A stretch of DNA of 64,000 nt from Pararhizobium gei (GTDB taxonomy: Bacteria; Pseudomonadota; Alphaproteobacteria; Rhizobiales; Rhizobiaceae). The stretch spans positions 4,268,501 through 4,332,500 of the forward strand of contig NZ_CP119409.1 in assembly GCF_029223885.1 (NCBI RefSeq). The letters run 5' to 3'. Each line of letters opens with the position of its first letter. The first letter of the stretch is position 1. Position numbers and translations under genes: made by a program. Below, piece by piece: positions 50,299 through 61,165 of the stretch. Under the pieces are notes generated by a model. It did no database searches, was not told where the DNA came from, and worked only from the letters and a program-made list of their open reading frames with translations.

Positions 50299-51354
50299 TC
50301 AGATCGATTTGTTTTTGCCGATTGCGCGCTCCGGCGGCCCTCGCCGGCCCCATTGCGCTGCGGTCTCCAAGCAGTCCCGCCAGCGCGCAACGCCGTCCGT
50401 GGTTCCTGCAGTGCGCAGCGAGCAGGCGGCGGCGGCATGCCCCAGCCACAGGCTGTCTTCGAGCGGCCAGTTTTCATGCAGACCGTAGAGAAAGCCTGCG
50501 GCAAAGGCATCTCCGGCGCCATTCGGACCGACGATCACCTCTGCAGGTACGGTGACGGAGCCGACGTAAACCGCTTGCCCGTCCCGTGGGACGGTAATTG
50601 CACCTTCCGGAAAATGCACGGTCACCAATTGCATGGCGCCCTGACGGAGGATGCCGGTCGCCGCCGCCACACAGGCCTCGATATCCGTCCGTCCATTGGC
50701 GAGGGTCGGAATTTGCGCCAGCGCGCCGATCTCGCTGTCATTGACGATCAGCGTGTCGAGAAAAGGCAGACACGGCAGGATCAGCCCGCGCAGCCGTTCC
50801 GGCGTCACGGTGCAGAGTTCGAGATTGGTTCGAAGGCCCGCCTGGCGCGCTGCCTTGAGGACCGTCACCCACCCATTGACATCGTCCTTCCAGCGCCCAT
50901 CCATGGTGGGATGGATGCCGGGCAGGCCAAGATGCATGAAGCGCGCCGTCGTGGCGGAAAAATCGAAATGATCCGGCGACAACAGGCTGGAGACGCCGAG
51001 ATCGGAGATATGCGTCCGCTGGCCACTCGCCTGCGAGATGAAGGCTTCGGTCGCATGGGTCGGCGCCTCGCGGCTCACATGCATCTGCCGGCGTTCAATC
51101 CCGGCCCGGTCCGCTTCCGCGATCAGCTTGCGGCCGGCGGCGTCGTCGCCAACCAGACCGATGGTTTCAACCGGAATGGACGGGTCGAGCCGCTTGATGT
51201 CGATGGCAAGGTTGCAGGCCGGACCACCGCCGCGTTCTTCAAGCCCCCAGGCGATGCCGACGCTATCCTCCCGCGGCCAGACGTCTATTTTGCGATTTCG
51301 GTCCAGGCACCAGGTGCCGCCGGCAATGAAGCCGTGCCTTTGCATTCCGGCCAT
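50299..51354 (-). CDS. PfkB-family sugar kinase, ketohexokinase/sulfofructose-kinase-like
   Basis: 351 residues. N-terminal GTWCLDRNRKIDVWPREDS and the substrate-loop GGGPACNLAIDIKRL resemble ketohexokinase and YihV-type kinases. The C-terminal anion hole GPNGAGDAFAAGF holds the catalytic Asp282. Enzymes of this branch phosphorylate ketoses at C-1. The gene lies between a class I aldolase gene and a ribitol-dehydrogenase-like gene, so a ketopentose-1-phosphate is a reasonable product (inference). No ribosome-site conflict: the aldolase gene ends 25 nt upstream. Confidence 0.82.
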   Translation of the reverse strand: MAGMQRHGFIAGGTWCLDRNRKIDVWPREDSVGIAWGLEERGGGPACNLAIDIKRLDPSIPVETIGLVGDDAAGRKLIAEADRAGIERRQMHVSREAPTHATEAFISQASGQRTHISDLGVSSLLSPDHFDFSATTARFMHLGLPGIHPTMDGRWKDDVNGWVTVLKAARQAGLRTNLELCTVTPERLRGLILPCLPFLDTLIVNDSEIGALAQIPTLANGRTDIEACVAAATGILRQGAMQLVTVHFPEGAITVPRDGQAVYVGSVTVPAEVIVGPNGAGDAFAAGFLYGLHENWPLEDSLWLGHAAAACSLRTAGTTDGVARWRDCLETAAQWGRRGPPERAIGKNKSI

Positions 51355-51379
51355 CTCGTTTCCTCCACCCGTCCCCGCA

Positions 51380-52363
51380 TCAACTCATCAGTACCTTTTC
51401 GGTGATCCGGACATCGTCTTCGATACTGCGCAGCGGGCGCTGGCCGGATGTCTGGAGCGCGCCGTGGTAGGCCTTTACGGCCTCCAACGGCAAAACCTCG
51501 CCATCGGCGACCGAACGCATCAGCGTGATCATGGCGCGAGGATCTTCCGCGAGATTGATCTTGCGGCCGAATAACGCGACGCGCGCGCCGTATTTCTCCG
51601 CCTGATGGATGAGCTCGAACGTGTCGCGCGCCGTGCCGGCGCCGCCGCCGAGCACGCCGACCACGAGATCCGGGTCGTAAGAGGCCAGTTCCTCCAGCGC
51701 CTGAGGACCGTTGAACGGGATCTTGAGGAATTGCGGCCGCTGCGCGCGGGTAAGGCCGGCCAGCGTTCGGCAGATGCAGTCATTGACATAATGAGGCTGC
51801 AGGTCCGGGTCGATGCCGGTATCGACATTGGGATTGAAGACTTCGAGGAAATAATTGAACTCGTTGTCGGCAGCCTCGTCGACGAAATCGAGAAAGGCAA
51901 GCTGGGACTCGTAGTCCGCGTCAAGATCATTGTTGAAGGTGATCGAATAGAGGCCCAGATCGCTCTGGCGGCGGGAGGCCTCGATCGAGGCCGTCCGATA
52001 GGGCCGGGAGGGCTCTTTTGCATAGGTGGCACCGCGGCCGACCCAGATGTCGGTCGTGTCATTGGCCCTGAACGCCGATTTGACACTGCTGCCGTCAAAA
52101 GCGCCGGTTTCGTTCAGGATCTCGAGGTTGGATGCCGAGGCCAGCATGATATCGATCACGTCCTGGGCAATGACGGCGCGCACCTGATCAAGGAATTCCG
52201 CGCGTGTGCGATACCGCGAGAATGTCGCGTCCTTGGCAAGGTTCGGACCGCAGGAACGGATGCTCGGCCCCATGTCGCCGTCCTTGGCATCGGCGATGAT
52301 GAAATCACCCCGTCGGTAATTTCCTGCCTTGATCCGGGCAAGTTTGGTATCGTAGCGCGTCAT
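51380..52363 (-). CDS. DhnA/LsrF-type class I aldolase
   Basis: 327 residues with a TIM-barrel pattern. The probable Schiff-base lysine is Lys214 (FLKIPFNGP), followed by VVGVLGGGAGTARDT and the phosphate-site-like ALFGRKINLAEDPRAM, as in the DhnA family. ATG 52361-52363 follows GAGGA; an extension to 52390 is unlikely. In a polyol operon with a ketohexokinase-like kinase it would cleave a ketose-1-phosphate to dihydroxyacetone phosphate and a short aldehyde. The sequence is divergent, so the substrate is a hypothesis. Confidence 0.72.
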   Translation of the reverse strand: MTRYDTKLARIKAGNYRRGDFIIADAKDGDMGPSIRSCGPNLAKDATFSRYRTRAEFLDQVRAVIAQDVIDIMLASASNLEILNETGAFDGSSVKSAFRANDTTDIWVGRGATYAKEPSRPYRTASIEASRRQSDLGLYSITFNNDLDADYESQLAFLDFVDEAADNEFNYFLEVFNPNVDTGIDPDLQPHYVNDCICRTLAGLTRAQRPQFLKIPFNGPQALEELASYDPDLVVGVLGGGAGTARDTFELIHQAEKYGARVALFGRKINLAEDPRAMITLMRSVADGEVLPLEAVKAYHGALQTSGQRPLRSIEDDVRITEKVLMS

Positions 52364-52408
52364 GGCTTGGTCCTCGGTTTTATGCAGCAAGAGATCGTCG
52401 AGGCTGGG

Positions 52409-53134
52409 TCAGGCGACCATGTAGCCGCCGTCGACCGGCATCGAAAGTCCGTTGACCATCGCGGCCTCGTCCGACAGCAGGAACAGGATGACCTCGGCGA
52501 CATCGTCGGGATCGGCAAAACGGCCGACAGGAATGCGGTTGAGCATGCCCGCTGCCTTTTGCGGATCACTCCAGGCTTTGATCGCCATCGGCGTCAGCGT
52601 CACGGTCGGGTGCACACCGTTGACGCGAATGCCTTGCGGTGCCAGTTCCTTGGCCATCACCCGCGTCAGGCCGTCAAGCCCTGACTTGGAGGCGCAGTAG
52701 GCAGCGTGATCGGGAATGCCGACAAAGGCGGCAACGCTCGATACATTGACGATCGCGCCCTTGCGGCCGGACCTGACCATGTCTCGGGCGTATTCCTGGG
52801 CGATTATCATTGGCGCCCTAGTGTTGACCGCATAGAGCAGGTCGAAATTTTCCACCGAGACATCGAGGAAGGATTCGAGCTCGGTGGTGCCGGCGCAGTT
52901 GACCAGGAGGTCGCCCGGCAATGCCTTGAGGGCCGCAGCCCTTGTCGCGACTGGATCGGCAAGATCGACGGTGATCGCCACGCAGTCGATCTCGTTTTGC
53001 AGGCTTTCAAGATCGGATGCCGTGCGGGTGAGTGCCACGACCTTGGCGCCGCGGGCAGCCAGCATCAAGGCGGTCGCCCGGCCGATGCCCTTGCCGGCGC
53101 CGGTGACGATGACGCGTTTTCCAGTGAAATCCAT
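52409..53134 (-). CDS. SDR, L-xylulose reductase (DCXR)-like
   Basis: 241 residues. TGAGKGIG at 11-18, NCAG at 79-82, Ser133, Tyr146 and Lys150 (YCASK). The compact form with DLLVNCAGTTELESFLDVSVENFD resembles mammalian L-xylulose reductase/carbonyl reductase. It would interconvert xylitol and L-xylulose. Second of three SDRs in the operon; the intergenic gap to the aldolase gene is 45 nt. Confidence 0.82.
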   Translation of the reverse strand: MDFTGKRVIVTGAGKGIGRATALMLAARGAKVVALTRTASDLESLQNEIDCVAITVDLADPVATRAAALKALPGDLLVNCAGTTELESFLDVSVENFDLLYAVNTRAPMIIAQEYARDMVRSGRKGAIVNVSSVAAFVGIPDHAAYCASKSGLDGLTRVMAKELAPQGIRVNGVHPTVTLTPMAIKAWSDPQKAAGMLNRIPVGRFADPDDVAEVILFLLSDEAAMVNGLSMPVDGGYMVA

Positions 53135-53148
53135 GGCTTTGTTCCTTG

Positions 53149-53922
53149 TTACCAGCAGGTGAAGCCCGCATCCGCCTTGACCGTGGTGCCGGTCATCAGG
53201 CTGGAGGCATCGCAGGCGAGAAAATGCACGACGGAGGCGATTTCATGAGGCTGGCCGACCCGGCCCATCGGCGTATCCCGCAGCCAGGTATCGACAACAC
53301 CGGGGTCGATATTGACGACTCTCGTCATTTCCGACTCGATATAGGTCGGCGCGACCGCGTTGACGCGCACGCCACGGTCCGCCCACTCGGCTGCAAGCGA
53401 GGTGGTGAGGTGATGCACGGCCGCCTTGGAGGCATTGTAATAGGTCTGCATCTGCGGCCGGTTGACGATGTAGCCGGACATTGAACCGACATTGACGATC
53501 GCACCGCGTCCGGCTTTCAGCATCTGCCGACCGAAGGCGCGGTTGCACCAGAAGACGCCGTTGTAGTTGACGTCGTTGACATTGAGCCACAGTTCGTCCG
53601 GCGTATCCTCGGCCGCCGTTCCGCTGCGGGCGATGCCGGCATTGGCCACCAGCACGTCGATCCGGCCATATTTCTCGGCAATGGCGAAGGCGGCCCTGTC
53701 GACGGCGGCGGAATCGGTGACGTCGAGCACGTGCACGTCAGCCTGATGGCCCAGTTGCGCCAGTGCCTGACGGCCGGAATGGGCAATTGCCTCTTCGCGG
53801 TCGATGATCACCACCTCGGCGCCGGCCTCGGCCAGCGCCTCGCAGCAGGCAAGCCCGATGCCGCGGCCGCCGCCGGTGACCACCGCGACCTGTCCGTCCA
53901 TCCGGAGTTTTTCGAGGAACAT
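53149..53922 (-). CDS. SDR, polyol dehydrogenase-like
   Basis: 257-residue classical SDR. TGGGRGIG at 16-23, NAG at 94-96, Ser147/Ser149 region, Tyr162 and Lys166 (YYNASK). Closest in feel to arabinitol/galactitol dehydrogenases of rhizobia, but the exact polyol is not readable. With the other two SDRs and the zinc enzyme it gives the operon four different polyol/ketose oxidoreductases. Follows the ATPase gene by 23 nt. Confidence 0.8.
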   Translation of the reverse strand: MFLEKLRMDGQVAVVTGGGRGIGLACCEALAEAGAEVVIIDREEAIAHSGRQALAQLGHQADVHVLDVTDSAAVDRAAFAIAEKYGRIDVLVANAGIARSGTAAEDTPDELWLNVNDVNYNGVFWCNRAFGRQMLKAGRGAIVNVGSMSGYIVNRPQMQTYYNASKAAVHHLTTSLAAEWADRGVRVNAVAPTYIESEMTRVVNIDPGVVDTWLRDTPMGRVGQPHEIASVVHFLACDASSLMTGTTVKADAGFTCW

Positions 53923-53945
53923 GACACTACTCCCTATCCAGAGGC

Positions 53946-55007
<1,062 letters not shown>

Positions 55008-55017
55008 ACCAGTTCCT

Positions 55018-56061
55018 CTATTGCGGCAGGATGATCTGCATCTTCACTTCGCCCTTGGGCGCGGATGCAGCGGTTTCAAACGCGCCGACACTGTCATCGA
55101 AATCGAATGTGCGGGTAATGAGCGGCTTGACGTCGATGGCGCCCGAAGACAGCATGGCGACGCAGCGCGGAAAGACATGGGCATAGCGGAAGACATGCTC
55201 GACCCGGGCCTCGCGCACCATTGCCTTGCCGACATCGTAATGGATCGGGTGGACTTGGCTGCCGATGAACACCACGCGGCCGCCGGGCGACAGCGGATCG
55301 AACACGACCTCAGCGCCCGAGGGATGACCGGAGCATTCGAAGACGATCTCGACGCCCCAGCCGTCGGTCCCGGCAAGCACCGTCTTGGCGAGGTCCTGAC
55401 GCTGGACGTTGATCGGGGTGATAGCCCCGAGTTTCGCGGCAATTTCGAGCTTGGCGTCGTCGACATCGCTGACGAAGACGCGGGCACAACCGGCGGCCAG
55501 CGCCGAGAGTGCGGTCACCAGCCCGATCGGGCCAGCGCCGATCACCAGTGCGATATCGCCGGGCTTGACCTGCGCCTTTGTTGCGGCATGCACGCCGACG
55601 GCCAACGGCTCGACCATCGCCGCTTCGGCAAATGAGACATTGTCAGGCAGCTTGAAGGTGAAATCGGCGGGATGCACCACAGTCGGGCGCAATACTCCGT
55701 GGATCGGTGGCGTCGCCCAGAACCGCACTGCCGGGTCGATGTTGTAGAGGCCCATCCGGGTGGCGCGGCTGTTGGGGTCGGGAATGCCTGGCTCCATGCA
55801 GACGCGGTCGCCGATTTTCAGCGACGTCACGTCAGCGCCGGCCTCGATCACCGTGCCCGATGCTTCGTGGCCAAGGATCATCGGCGCCTTCACCTGAAAG
55901 ACGCCGGTGCCGCCATGGGTGTAATAATGAACGTCCGAGCCGCAGATGCCGACCGTGTGCAGCTTGATGCGCACGTCGCGAGGCCCCAGGTGCTCCTCGC
56001 GCTCAATGGGAAAGTCCCTGAGCGAGAGCTTCATTCTTTCTTCCAGAACCAGTGCTTTCAT
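55018..56061 (-). CDS. Zinc-type polyol dehydrogenase (xylitol/L-arabinitol dehydrogenase-like)
   Basis: Medium-chain dehydrogenase, 347 residues. Catalytic zinc residues Cys40 ([10 protein letters not shown]), His65 and Glu66 (GHEASG). Rossmann motif near 172-177 (VIGAGPIG). The loop that holds structural zinc in sorbitol dehydrogenase has no cysteines here ([18 protein letters not shown]), as in a subset of bacterial xylitol dehydrogenases. Likely oxidises a pentitol to a 2-ketose with NAD. It lies between the small membrane gene and the ATPase gene. Confidence 0.87.
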   Translation of the reverse strand: MKALVLEERMKLSLRDFPIEREEHLGPRDVRIKLHTVGICGSDVHYYTHGGTGVFQVKAPMILGHEASGTVIEAGADVTSLKIGDRVCMEPGIPDPNSRATRMGLYNIDPAVRFWATPPIHGVLRPTVVHPADFTFKLPDNVSFAEAAMVEPLAVGVHAATKAQVKPGDIALVIGAGPIGLVTALSALAAGCARVFVSDVDDAKLEIAAKLGAITPINVQRQDLAKTVLAGTDGWGVEIVFECSGHPSGAEVVFDPLSPGGRVVFIGSQVHPIHYDVGKAMVREARVEHVFRYAHVFPRCVAMLSSGAIDVKPLITRTFDFDDSVGAFETAASAPKGEVKMQIILPQ

Positions 56062-56100
56062 GGTCTCATTCCATCTTTCTTTAAGATCCGCTGCAGGCTT

Positions 56101-56343
56101 TCAGCCACGCCACACGATCAGGACGCCGAGCGCGATCGCCAGGACATGGCACACCGTGAGCGGGATCGATTGTTCGAGGAACCGCATCCAGATGAGTTCC
56201 AGGGCGACGAACAGGTAGATGCCGACGAACACCCGGTCAAACCAGTTGGTGACGATCGGCAGGAAGCCGACCCGCTCCTTGGTTCCGGCGGCAAGTTTGG
56301 CAGGCGTTTCGTCCGTGTCATCGAGATCGATTTCATGGTGCAT
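56101..56343 (-). CDS. Small two-helix membrane protein of the polyol ABC operon
   Basis: 80 residues with an acidic, soluble N-terminus (HHEIDLDDTDETPAK) and two hydrophobic segments (about 37-55 and 62-78). ATG 56343 was preferred over the adjacent ATG 56346 because of its distance to GGAG. It follows the second permease gene almost directly. Comparable small membrane proteins (such as DUF2160) accompany glycerol-type ABC operons; I cannot assign a family here. Perhaps an accessory subunit of the importer. Confidence 0.65.
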   Translation of the reverse strand: MHHEIDLDDTDETPAKLAAGTKERVGFLPIVTNWFDRVFVGIYLFVALELIWMRFLEQSIPLTVCHVLAIALGVLIVWRG

Positions 56344-56346
56344 CAT

Positions 56347-57186
56347 TCACTCCTTGACCGCGCCGAAGGTGAGACCGGCGACAATGTGGCGCTGAACCAT
56401 CGAAAAGATGATCAGGGCCGGGATGAGGGTGATGACGGCAATGGCAGCCATCGTGCCCCATTCGGTTCCGGTCGTGGTGACATATTCCGACAGGCCGGTC
56501 GTGATGGTGCGGGCGTTGAAGCTTGTCAGCGTCGCGGCCAGCAGGAATTCGTTCCAGGCGAAAACCCAGGTGAGGATGAACGTGACGGCAAGGCCGGGAC
56601 GCGCTAAGGGGAACACCACTTCGGAAATGACCTGCCAGGTGCTGGCACCGTCGACGGTCGCGGCTTCGTCGAGCTCCTTGGGGATGCCGTCGATGGTTGG
56701 CCGCAAGGTCCAGATGGCAAACGGCAGGTTGAAGGTGCAATAGAGCAGGATCATGCCGATCTTGGTGTCGTAGAGCTTCCAGTCGCCAAAGGTGAAGACC
56801 TGGGTGAACAGGAGGTAGAACGGCAGCAGGAACACGGCGGCCGGCGCCATCCGGTTGGTGATCGTCCAGAAGAAGATGTTTTCCTTGCCGGCCAGATCGA
56901 AGCGCGACAGCGAATAGCAGGCCAGAAAGGCCAGCACGGTGACCAGGGCTGCATTGCTGGTCGAGATGATCAGCGAATTGATCATGTAGCCGCGGAGCGT
57001 CGCGTTGCCGATGACGTTGATGTAATTCTTCCAGTAGACCGTATCGAGGATGAGGCTCGGCGTCGTGAAAAGCTCGACCGCCGGCTTCACCGAGATGACG
57101 AACAGCCAGTAGATCGGAAACAGCGTCAGGAGGCTCAAGCCCAGCCAGAGCAGCAGGTAGATATAGGGACGTTGCTGGCGCATCAT
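56347..57186 (-). CDS. ABC transporter permease, MalG type (CUT1)
   Basis: 279 residues with six membrane segments and the MalG-type EAA loop near residues 185-205 ([19 protein letters not shown]). ATG 57184-57186 overlaps the stop of the upstream permease (ATGA) and follows GAGG. It forms the channel with the MalF-type partner. Confidence 0.92.
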   Translation of the reverse strand: MMRQQRPYIYLLLWLGLSLLTLFPIYWLFVISVKPAVELFTTPSLILDTVYWKNYINVIGNATLRGYMINSLIISTSNAALVTVLAFLACYSLSRFDLAGKENIFFWTITNRMAPAAVFLLPFYLLFTQVFTFGDWKLYDTKIGMILLYCTFNLPFAIWTLRPTIDGIPKELDEAATVDGASTWQVISEVVFPLARPGLAVTFILTWVFAWNEFLLAATLTSFNARTITTGLSEYVTTTGTEWGTMAAIAVITLIPALIIFSMVQRHIVAGLTFGAVKE

Positions 57187-58064
57187 GCCACCCTCTTGCG
57201 TTCGCGGCGGGCGACGAGCGAGACATAGAGTATCCAGCACATCACCAGCGTCAGGTAGAGAACGATCACCGAGATGGCGGCGCCGTAACCGTAGTCGGTC
57301 TTGGGAAAGACGATCTTCCAGATATGCAGGCCGACATAGCGGGTGGCGTCGCCCGGGCCGCCCGATGTCAGCATCCAGACTTCGTCGACGGTGCGCAGCG
57401 CGTCCATCAGGCGGATGAAGACCGTGGCGAGGATTGCCGGGCGGATCATCGGCAAAGTGACATGCCAGAAGATCTGCCAGCGGTTTGCGCCATCGATCTG
57501 GGCCTGCTCGAACGGTTCTTTGGGCAGCGCCAAGAGGGCGGCGAGCAGGGTCAGCGTCACCAACGGTGTCCAATGCCAGATGTCCATGATCACCGTCAGC
57601 GCAAACGCTGTGCCGGCATCGCGGCCGATGTTCATGTCATAGTCGAACCATTGCTTGAGCAGATAGGGAATGATTCCGATCGATGGCGTCGTCATTAGCC
57701 GCCAGACGGAACCGACGACAATCGGCGCGACGATCAGCGGCAGCGTATGGATGGTACGGAAAAAACCGCGGCCGGGAAATTCGCGCATGAACAGCTGGGC
57801 CAGAAGATAGCCAAGGGCGATCTCGCTCACCACGGCGAAGAAGGCAAATTTGGCAGTGACGGCGACCGAGCGCAGGAACTCCGGATCGAAGACCAGACGA
57901 CGGAAATTGTCGGCGCCGTTATAAATCATCAGCGGACTGGCGCCGAACGGGTTCCATTGATGGAAGGCCACGTAGAGCACATAGAGGAAGGGCGCTATGC
58001 CGAAAATCCCAAGTATCGCAATGGTCGGGGCAAGCATAAGCCAGCCCACAGTGTTTGAACGCAT
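57183..58064 (-). CDS. ABC transporter permease, MalF type (CUT1)
   Basis: 293 residues, six membrane segments, EAA loop near 200-225 ([21 protein letters not shown]). The short form without the large periplasmic loop of E. coli MalF is normal for polyol transporters. ATG 58062-58064 opens the first membrane segment. A strong hairpin at 58126-58152 separates it from the binding-protein gene. Confidence 0.92.
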   Translation of the reverse strand: MRSNTVGWLMLAPTIAILGIFGIAPFLYVLYVAFHQWNPFGASPLMIYNGADNFRRLVFDPEFLRSVAVTAKFAFFAVVSEIALGYLLAQLFMREFPGRGFFRTIHTLPLIVAPIVVGSVWRLMTTPSIGIIPYLLKQWFDYDMNIGRDAGTAFALTVIMDIWHWTPLVTLTLLAALLALPKEPFEQAQIDGANRWQIFWHVTLPMIRPAILATVFIRLMDALRTVDEVWMLTSGGPGDATRYVGLHIWKIVFPKTDYGYGAAISVIVLYLTLVMCWILYVSLVARRERKRVA

Positions 58065-58125
58065 GAACCTGTCTCCCGGAAGTCGATCCGCGCGATGATG
58101 ATGCGGCGGAGCAAGAAACGTGCAT

Positions 58126-58152
58126 CCGGGTGGCGTACTACTGGCCACCCGG
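58126..58152 (-). other. Intercistronic hairpin between binding-protein and permease genes
   Basis: CCGGGTGGC and GCCACCCGG form a perfect 9-bp GC-rich stem with a 9-nt loop, 17 nt after the binding-protein stop. It lacks a following T-run, so it probably acts as an mRNA-stabilising or partial attenuation structure. This would favour high binding-protein levels over permeases, as in maltose-type operons. Confidence 0.55.
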
Positions 58153-58169
58153 AGCAGACTTGCGTCGGC

Positions 58170-59603
58170 TTATTTGCGATAGCCGAGGTTCTTCAATTCC
58201 GCTTCCGCGGCCGCGGCCATTTGATCGAGACCTTCGTCGGACGGGATTTCGCCAAGCAGGATCTTGTAGAAGATCGGAGCCGTCGCTTCGCGCACCTGGG
58301 CGTGGAACGGATAGGGCGGTGCACCAGCGAACAGCTTGCCGTCGTTCTTCAGCATGGAATAGTAGCCGTTGAGCTTCTTGTCCATGTCAACGATCTTCGG
58401 GTCGTCATAGGTTGCGGTATTGGTAATGCGCGGTGCTGCGACCGCCCAGTCCGGCTGCACCGAGTCCTGGCCAATGAACTGCAGGAACAGCAGCGAGGCT
58501 TCCTTGTTCTTCGATGTCACCGGCAGGCCGAAGGCGCCACCGTCGTAGTAGCCGAGATAGCCCTTGCCCGCCTTGACGTCCTCAAGGACCTTTGCCTCCG
58601 TCGGAGGCAGCGCTACGCCGACATTGCCCACGACCTTCGACTTCTCGGCGTCGCTGGCGATCCAGGCGGCATTTTCACCATAGACCAGTCCCTGGGCCAC
58701 ACGACCGGCAGCAAAGGTCGTCCCCACCTCGGTCCATGTGCTTGCGGCGGATTCCGGCGGCGCGATGTCGCGCAGGTGCAGCCAGTATTTCATGGCCGCC
58801 TTGGATTCCGCGCTGTTCATGGTGCCGCCGTTTTCAACCGACGCAGCGTAGTTCTTGGAAGCGTCGACACCCCAGTTGAAGACACCGAAGGTCGGAGCGA
58901 TCGATTCGAAGAACTCATACCATGATGCAGGGTGACCGGTATGGGCTTGCGCCGTCGTTCCCCAGAGATCGAGGCCGTTGTCCTTGCCATACTTGGTGAA
59001 GAACTCGGCGATCTCGGTATAGTCTTCATGGGTCACGGCGGGCTTCAAATCCTTGCCGGTTTCCTTCTTGAAGGCTTCCTGGATCTTCGGATCATTGAAC
59101 AGGTCGGTGCGGTAGAGATAGACCTTGATGAAGGCTTCCATCGGCGTGCCGAAGATGTCGCCGTCAGCATTCTTGAAGTAGTTGGCGAAGGTCGTGTAGT
59201 GCGACTCATCGTAGTCCGGCGACTTCAGCGATGGATCGTCCTTCAGCGACTTGGTGATGTCGACGAGGAAGTTGCGGGCGAGATAGGCATAGATGATGTC
59301 CTGCTCGATGTAGATCATGTCATAGATGCCGGTCTTGGCTTCCATGTCCTTGATCGCCTTGTCGTACATCTGGTCCCAGGAGGTCGTTTCGATCTCGACC
59401 TTGATGCCGGTCTTCTTTTCGAATTCCGGGGCCAGCACGTCCTTGATGTAGTTGGATGGCGGCGTGCTTTCGGTGACGCCATGCAGCACCACGCCCTTGT
59501 ATTTCGCGCCGGCATCCGACCAGAAGTCGGCGCGCGCCGGCAGGGCGGTCGTCATCAGCGCGAGTGTCAGCGCGGCAAGCCCGATTCCACTTTTTTTGAT
59601 CAT
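58170..59603 (-). CDS. ABC transporter substrate-binding protein, polyol/sugar type (family 1)
   Basis: 477-residue periplasmic binding protein with a signal peptide ([20 protein letters not shown], cleaved near PARA-D). Family 1 pattern: [22 protein letters not shown] near 61-82. First gene of the polyol operon, transcribed toward lower coordinates. A TGTTGC-N5-GCAGCA operator-like site lies 139 nt upstream. Ligand probably a pentitol, judged from the dehydrogenases downstream. Confidence 0.92.
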   Translation of the reverse strand: MIKKSGIGLAALTLALMTTALPARADFWSDAGAKYKGVVLHGVTESTPPSNYIKDVLAPEFEKKTGIKVEIETTSWDQMYDKAIKDMEAKTGIYDMIYIEQDIIYAYLARNFLVDITKSLKDDPSLKSPDYDESHYTTFANYFKNADGDIFGTPMEAFIKVYLYRTDLFNDPKIQEAFKKETGKDLKPAVTHEDYTEIAEFFTKYGKDNGLDLWGTTAQAHTGHPASWYEFFESIAPTFGVFNWGVDASKNYAASVENGGTMNSAESKAAMKYWLHLRDIAPPESAASTWTEVGTTFAAGRVAQGLVYGENAAWIASDAEKSKVVGNVGVALPPTEAKVLEDVKAGKGYLGYYDGGAFGLPVTSKNKEASLLFLQFIGQDSVQPDWAVAAPRITNTATYDDPKIVDMDKKLNGYYSMLKNDGKLFAGAPPYPFHAQVREATAPIFYKILLGEIPSDEGLDQMAAAAEAELKNLGYRK

Positions 59604-59741
59604 GTGACTCTCTCCTCCTAGAGCGTTCCTTGTGCCTGCAGCCGACGGCCGACAGGCGCCTCCGCGCCTGGCAAAGCCCGGCGCCTTAAAACCCGATGCG
59701 CCGGCTCCTCCCGGCTGTCGAATTCCGTCTCGCGATCATGA

Positions 59742-59758
59742 TGTTGCTGTCCGCAGCA
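59742..59758. promoter_or_regulatory. Operator-like repeat upstream of the polyol ABC operon
   Basis: TGTTGC TGTCC GCAGCA, an inverted repeat with one mismatch. It matches the perfect palindrome at 61119-61135 in half-sites and spacer length. It lies in the 235-nt spacer between the AraC-type gene and the binding-protein gene. No other structure in this spacer is convincing. Confidence 0.5.
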
Positions 59759-59838
59759 TTGTGCGGCTTGCTTACCAAGTGCGTCCGTAAAGCTTAGTGG
59801 CGGTCTGATTCCTTAGCCACGCGTGCTTTGCGGGCGAC

Positions 59839-60795
59839 CTATACTTTTCCGCCGACAGCACCAAGACCAGCGGAAAAGGCCCGGATTTGACGAAACGGAT
59901 CGGCGCGCGCTTCGGTGCCGATCCTGTGGGCGTTGCGGCGATAGTCCGACGGTGTGCGGCCGCATATCTTGTAGAACTGACGGTTGAAGTTCGCGATGTT
60001 GTTGAAGCCGACTTCGAAGCAGATGTCGGTAATCGGCCGATAGGTCTGCGTCAGCAGCGCGCAAGCCGCATAGACCCGTGCCAGAATCACGTAGCGGGCG
60101 AAGGTGTGGCCGGTCTGGCGCTTGAAGAAGCGCGAGAAAGCTTGCGGTTCCAGGCCACAGGATTTCGCGACGGAAGCCAGATCGATATCGTCGCTGTAAT
60201 GTTCCATCACATAGCGTACGGCGCTGTCCAGCTCCGAAGGCAGTTCGGCATGACTGGATATGTGCGCGAGCCGCGACAGCTTGCGGCGCTCGGACGGATT
60301 GCGGGCAAGGGCGACCATCAATTGCATAAACAGCAGGACCCGCTCGGCACCGTGCGCCGCGCCGATCTGGGCCAGCAACCTTTGGCCGGCCAGTGCCGTG
60401 GCGCCGAAAAACTCGACGCCATAAACCGCGTCCTCGTAAAGCGGCCTTATGCCCGCGAATTCCGGGCAAAGGCCGGTGCTGCGGTCAGCCCATTCGGCGG
60501 TGAATTGAATGAGCATGTCGCGATTTCGGATCAGTTTACCGGGCTCGATATCGCTTACCCAGTTGTGCGGCACATTCGGACCCGTCAGCACCAGGCAGCC
60601 CGGCTTGAACTCGCCGATATAGTCTCCGACCATCATCATGCCGGATGTCGTCCGCGTTAGATGAAGCTCATATTCCGGGTGGTGGTGCCATTTCGCGCCG
60701 AAATAGGGATAGTCGTGCATATTCCAGCGAAACGATTCCGCCGGTGCGCAGATAATCATCTCGAAATCCGGAACGATTTTCAGATCGGGTCTCAT
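59839..60795 (-). CDS. AraC-family regulator (cupin sensor), polyol island
   Basis: 318 residues: cupin-like N-terminal domain (about 20-120; WHHHPEYELHLTR, GPNVPHNWVSD) and C-terminal AraC double HTH (about 190-290; LASVAKSCGLEPQAFSRFFK and ITDICFEVGFNNIANFNRQF). It is encoded between the importer operon and the epimerase operon, on the same strand as the former. Likely an activator of polyol genes. It is divergent from the epimerase gene across a 370-nt control region. Confidence 0.88.
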   Translation of the reverse strand: MRPDLKIVPDFEMIICAPAESFRWNMHDYPYFGAKWHHHPEYELHLTRTTSGMMMVGDYIGEFKPGCLVLTGPNVPHNWVSDIEPGKLIRNRDMLIQFTAEWADRSTGLCPEFAGIRPLYEDAVYGVEFFGATALAGQRLLAQIGAAHGAERVLLFMQLMVALARNPSERRKLSRLAHISSHAELPSELDSAVRYVMEHYSDDIDLASVAKSCGLEPQAFSRFFKRQTGHTFARYVILARVYAACALLTQTYRPITDICFEVGFNNIANFNRQFYKICGRTPSDYRRNAHRIGTEARADPFRQIRAFSAGLGAVGGKV

Positions 60796-61045
60796 GGAAT
60801 GGCTCCCCTCCCAACATTACGCCGTCTCGGCAAGCGGCTGCCCGTGCTCGCCTTCCAGGCCAAATCACCGGCCGCCTGCGCCCGATCAAACCAGCAGCTT
60901 CTTCCGTCGCCCATATGTTGCTTGAAAATACAAATTAGTACATTTGCGAGGTCTGTCAACAACCACGCGATCTTGGTCGCCGATCTCAAAAAAAGATGCA
61001 GCGCAGGTGCAATATTTAATTTTTGCAGTGCGAAAGGAATCAATC

Positions 61046-61062
61046 TGTTGCGGTTGGCAAGC
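61046..61062. promoter_or_regulatory. Second, weaker operator-like repeat upstream of the epimerase gene
   Basis: TGTTGC GGTTG GCAAGC keeps the TTGC-N5-GCAA core of the palindrome 73 bp downstream. Two spaced sites could allow repressor looping; weaker than the other two. Confidence 0.35.
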
Positions 61063-61118
61063 AGTGTCTGTGCGTGATGGCGCATGATGCCCTTGACATA
61101 GACTTCAATTGAATATTT

Positions 61119-61135
61119 TGTTGCATACAGCAACA
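61119..61135. promoter_or_regulatory. Palindromic operator (TGTTGC-N5-GCAACA), probable ROK repressor site
   Basis: A perfect 6-bp inverted repeat with 5-nt spacer, 30 nt before the epimerase start. A TTGACA hexamer lies just upstream at about 61093, so a bound protein would block the promoter. The ROK regulator encoded two genes on is the natural candidate. The rest of the 370-nt region 60796-61165 is AT-rich control DNA with no supported gene. Confidence 0.6.
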
Positions 61136-61165
61136 TAATAAATCATCGTGTCTTGGGAGGACATC

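Noticed and set aside
51605..52684. 359-codon plus-strand frame opposite the aldolase and SDR genes
   Set aside because: Shadow of well-supported minus-strand genes; no domain or ribosome site.
61087..61120. TTGACA as -35 of a sigma-70 promoter before the epimerase gene
   Set aside because: The hexamer is good, but no matching -10 at 16-18 nt spacing is clear (TATTTT is only 15 nt away), so it is mentioned but not listed separately.
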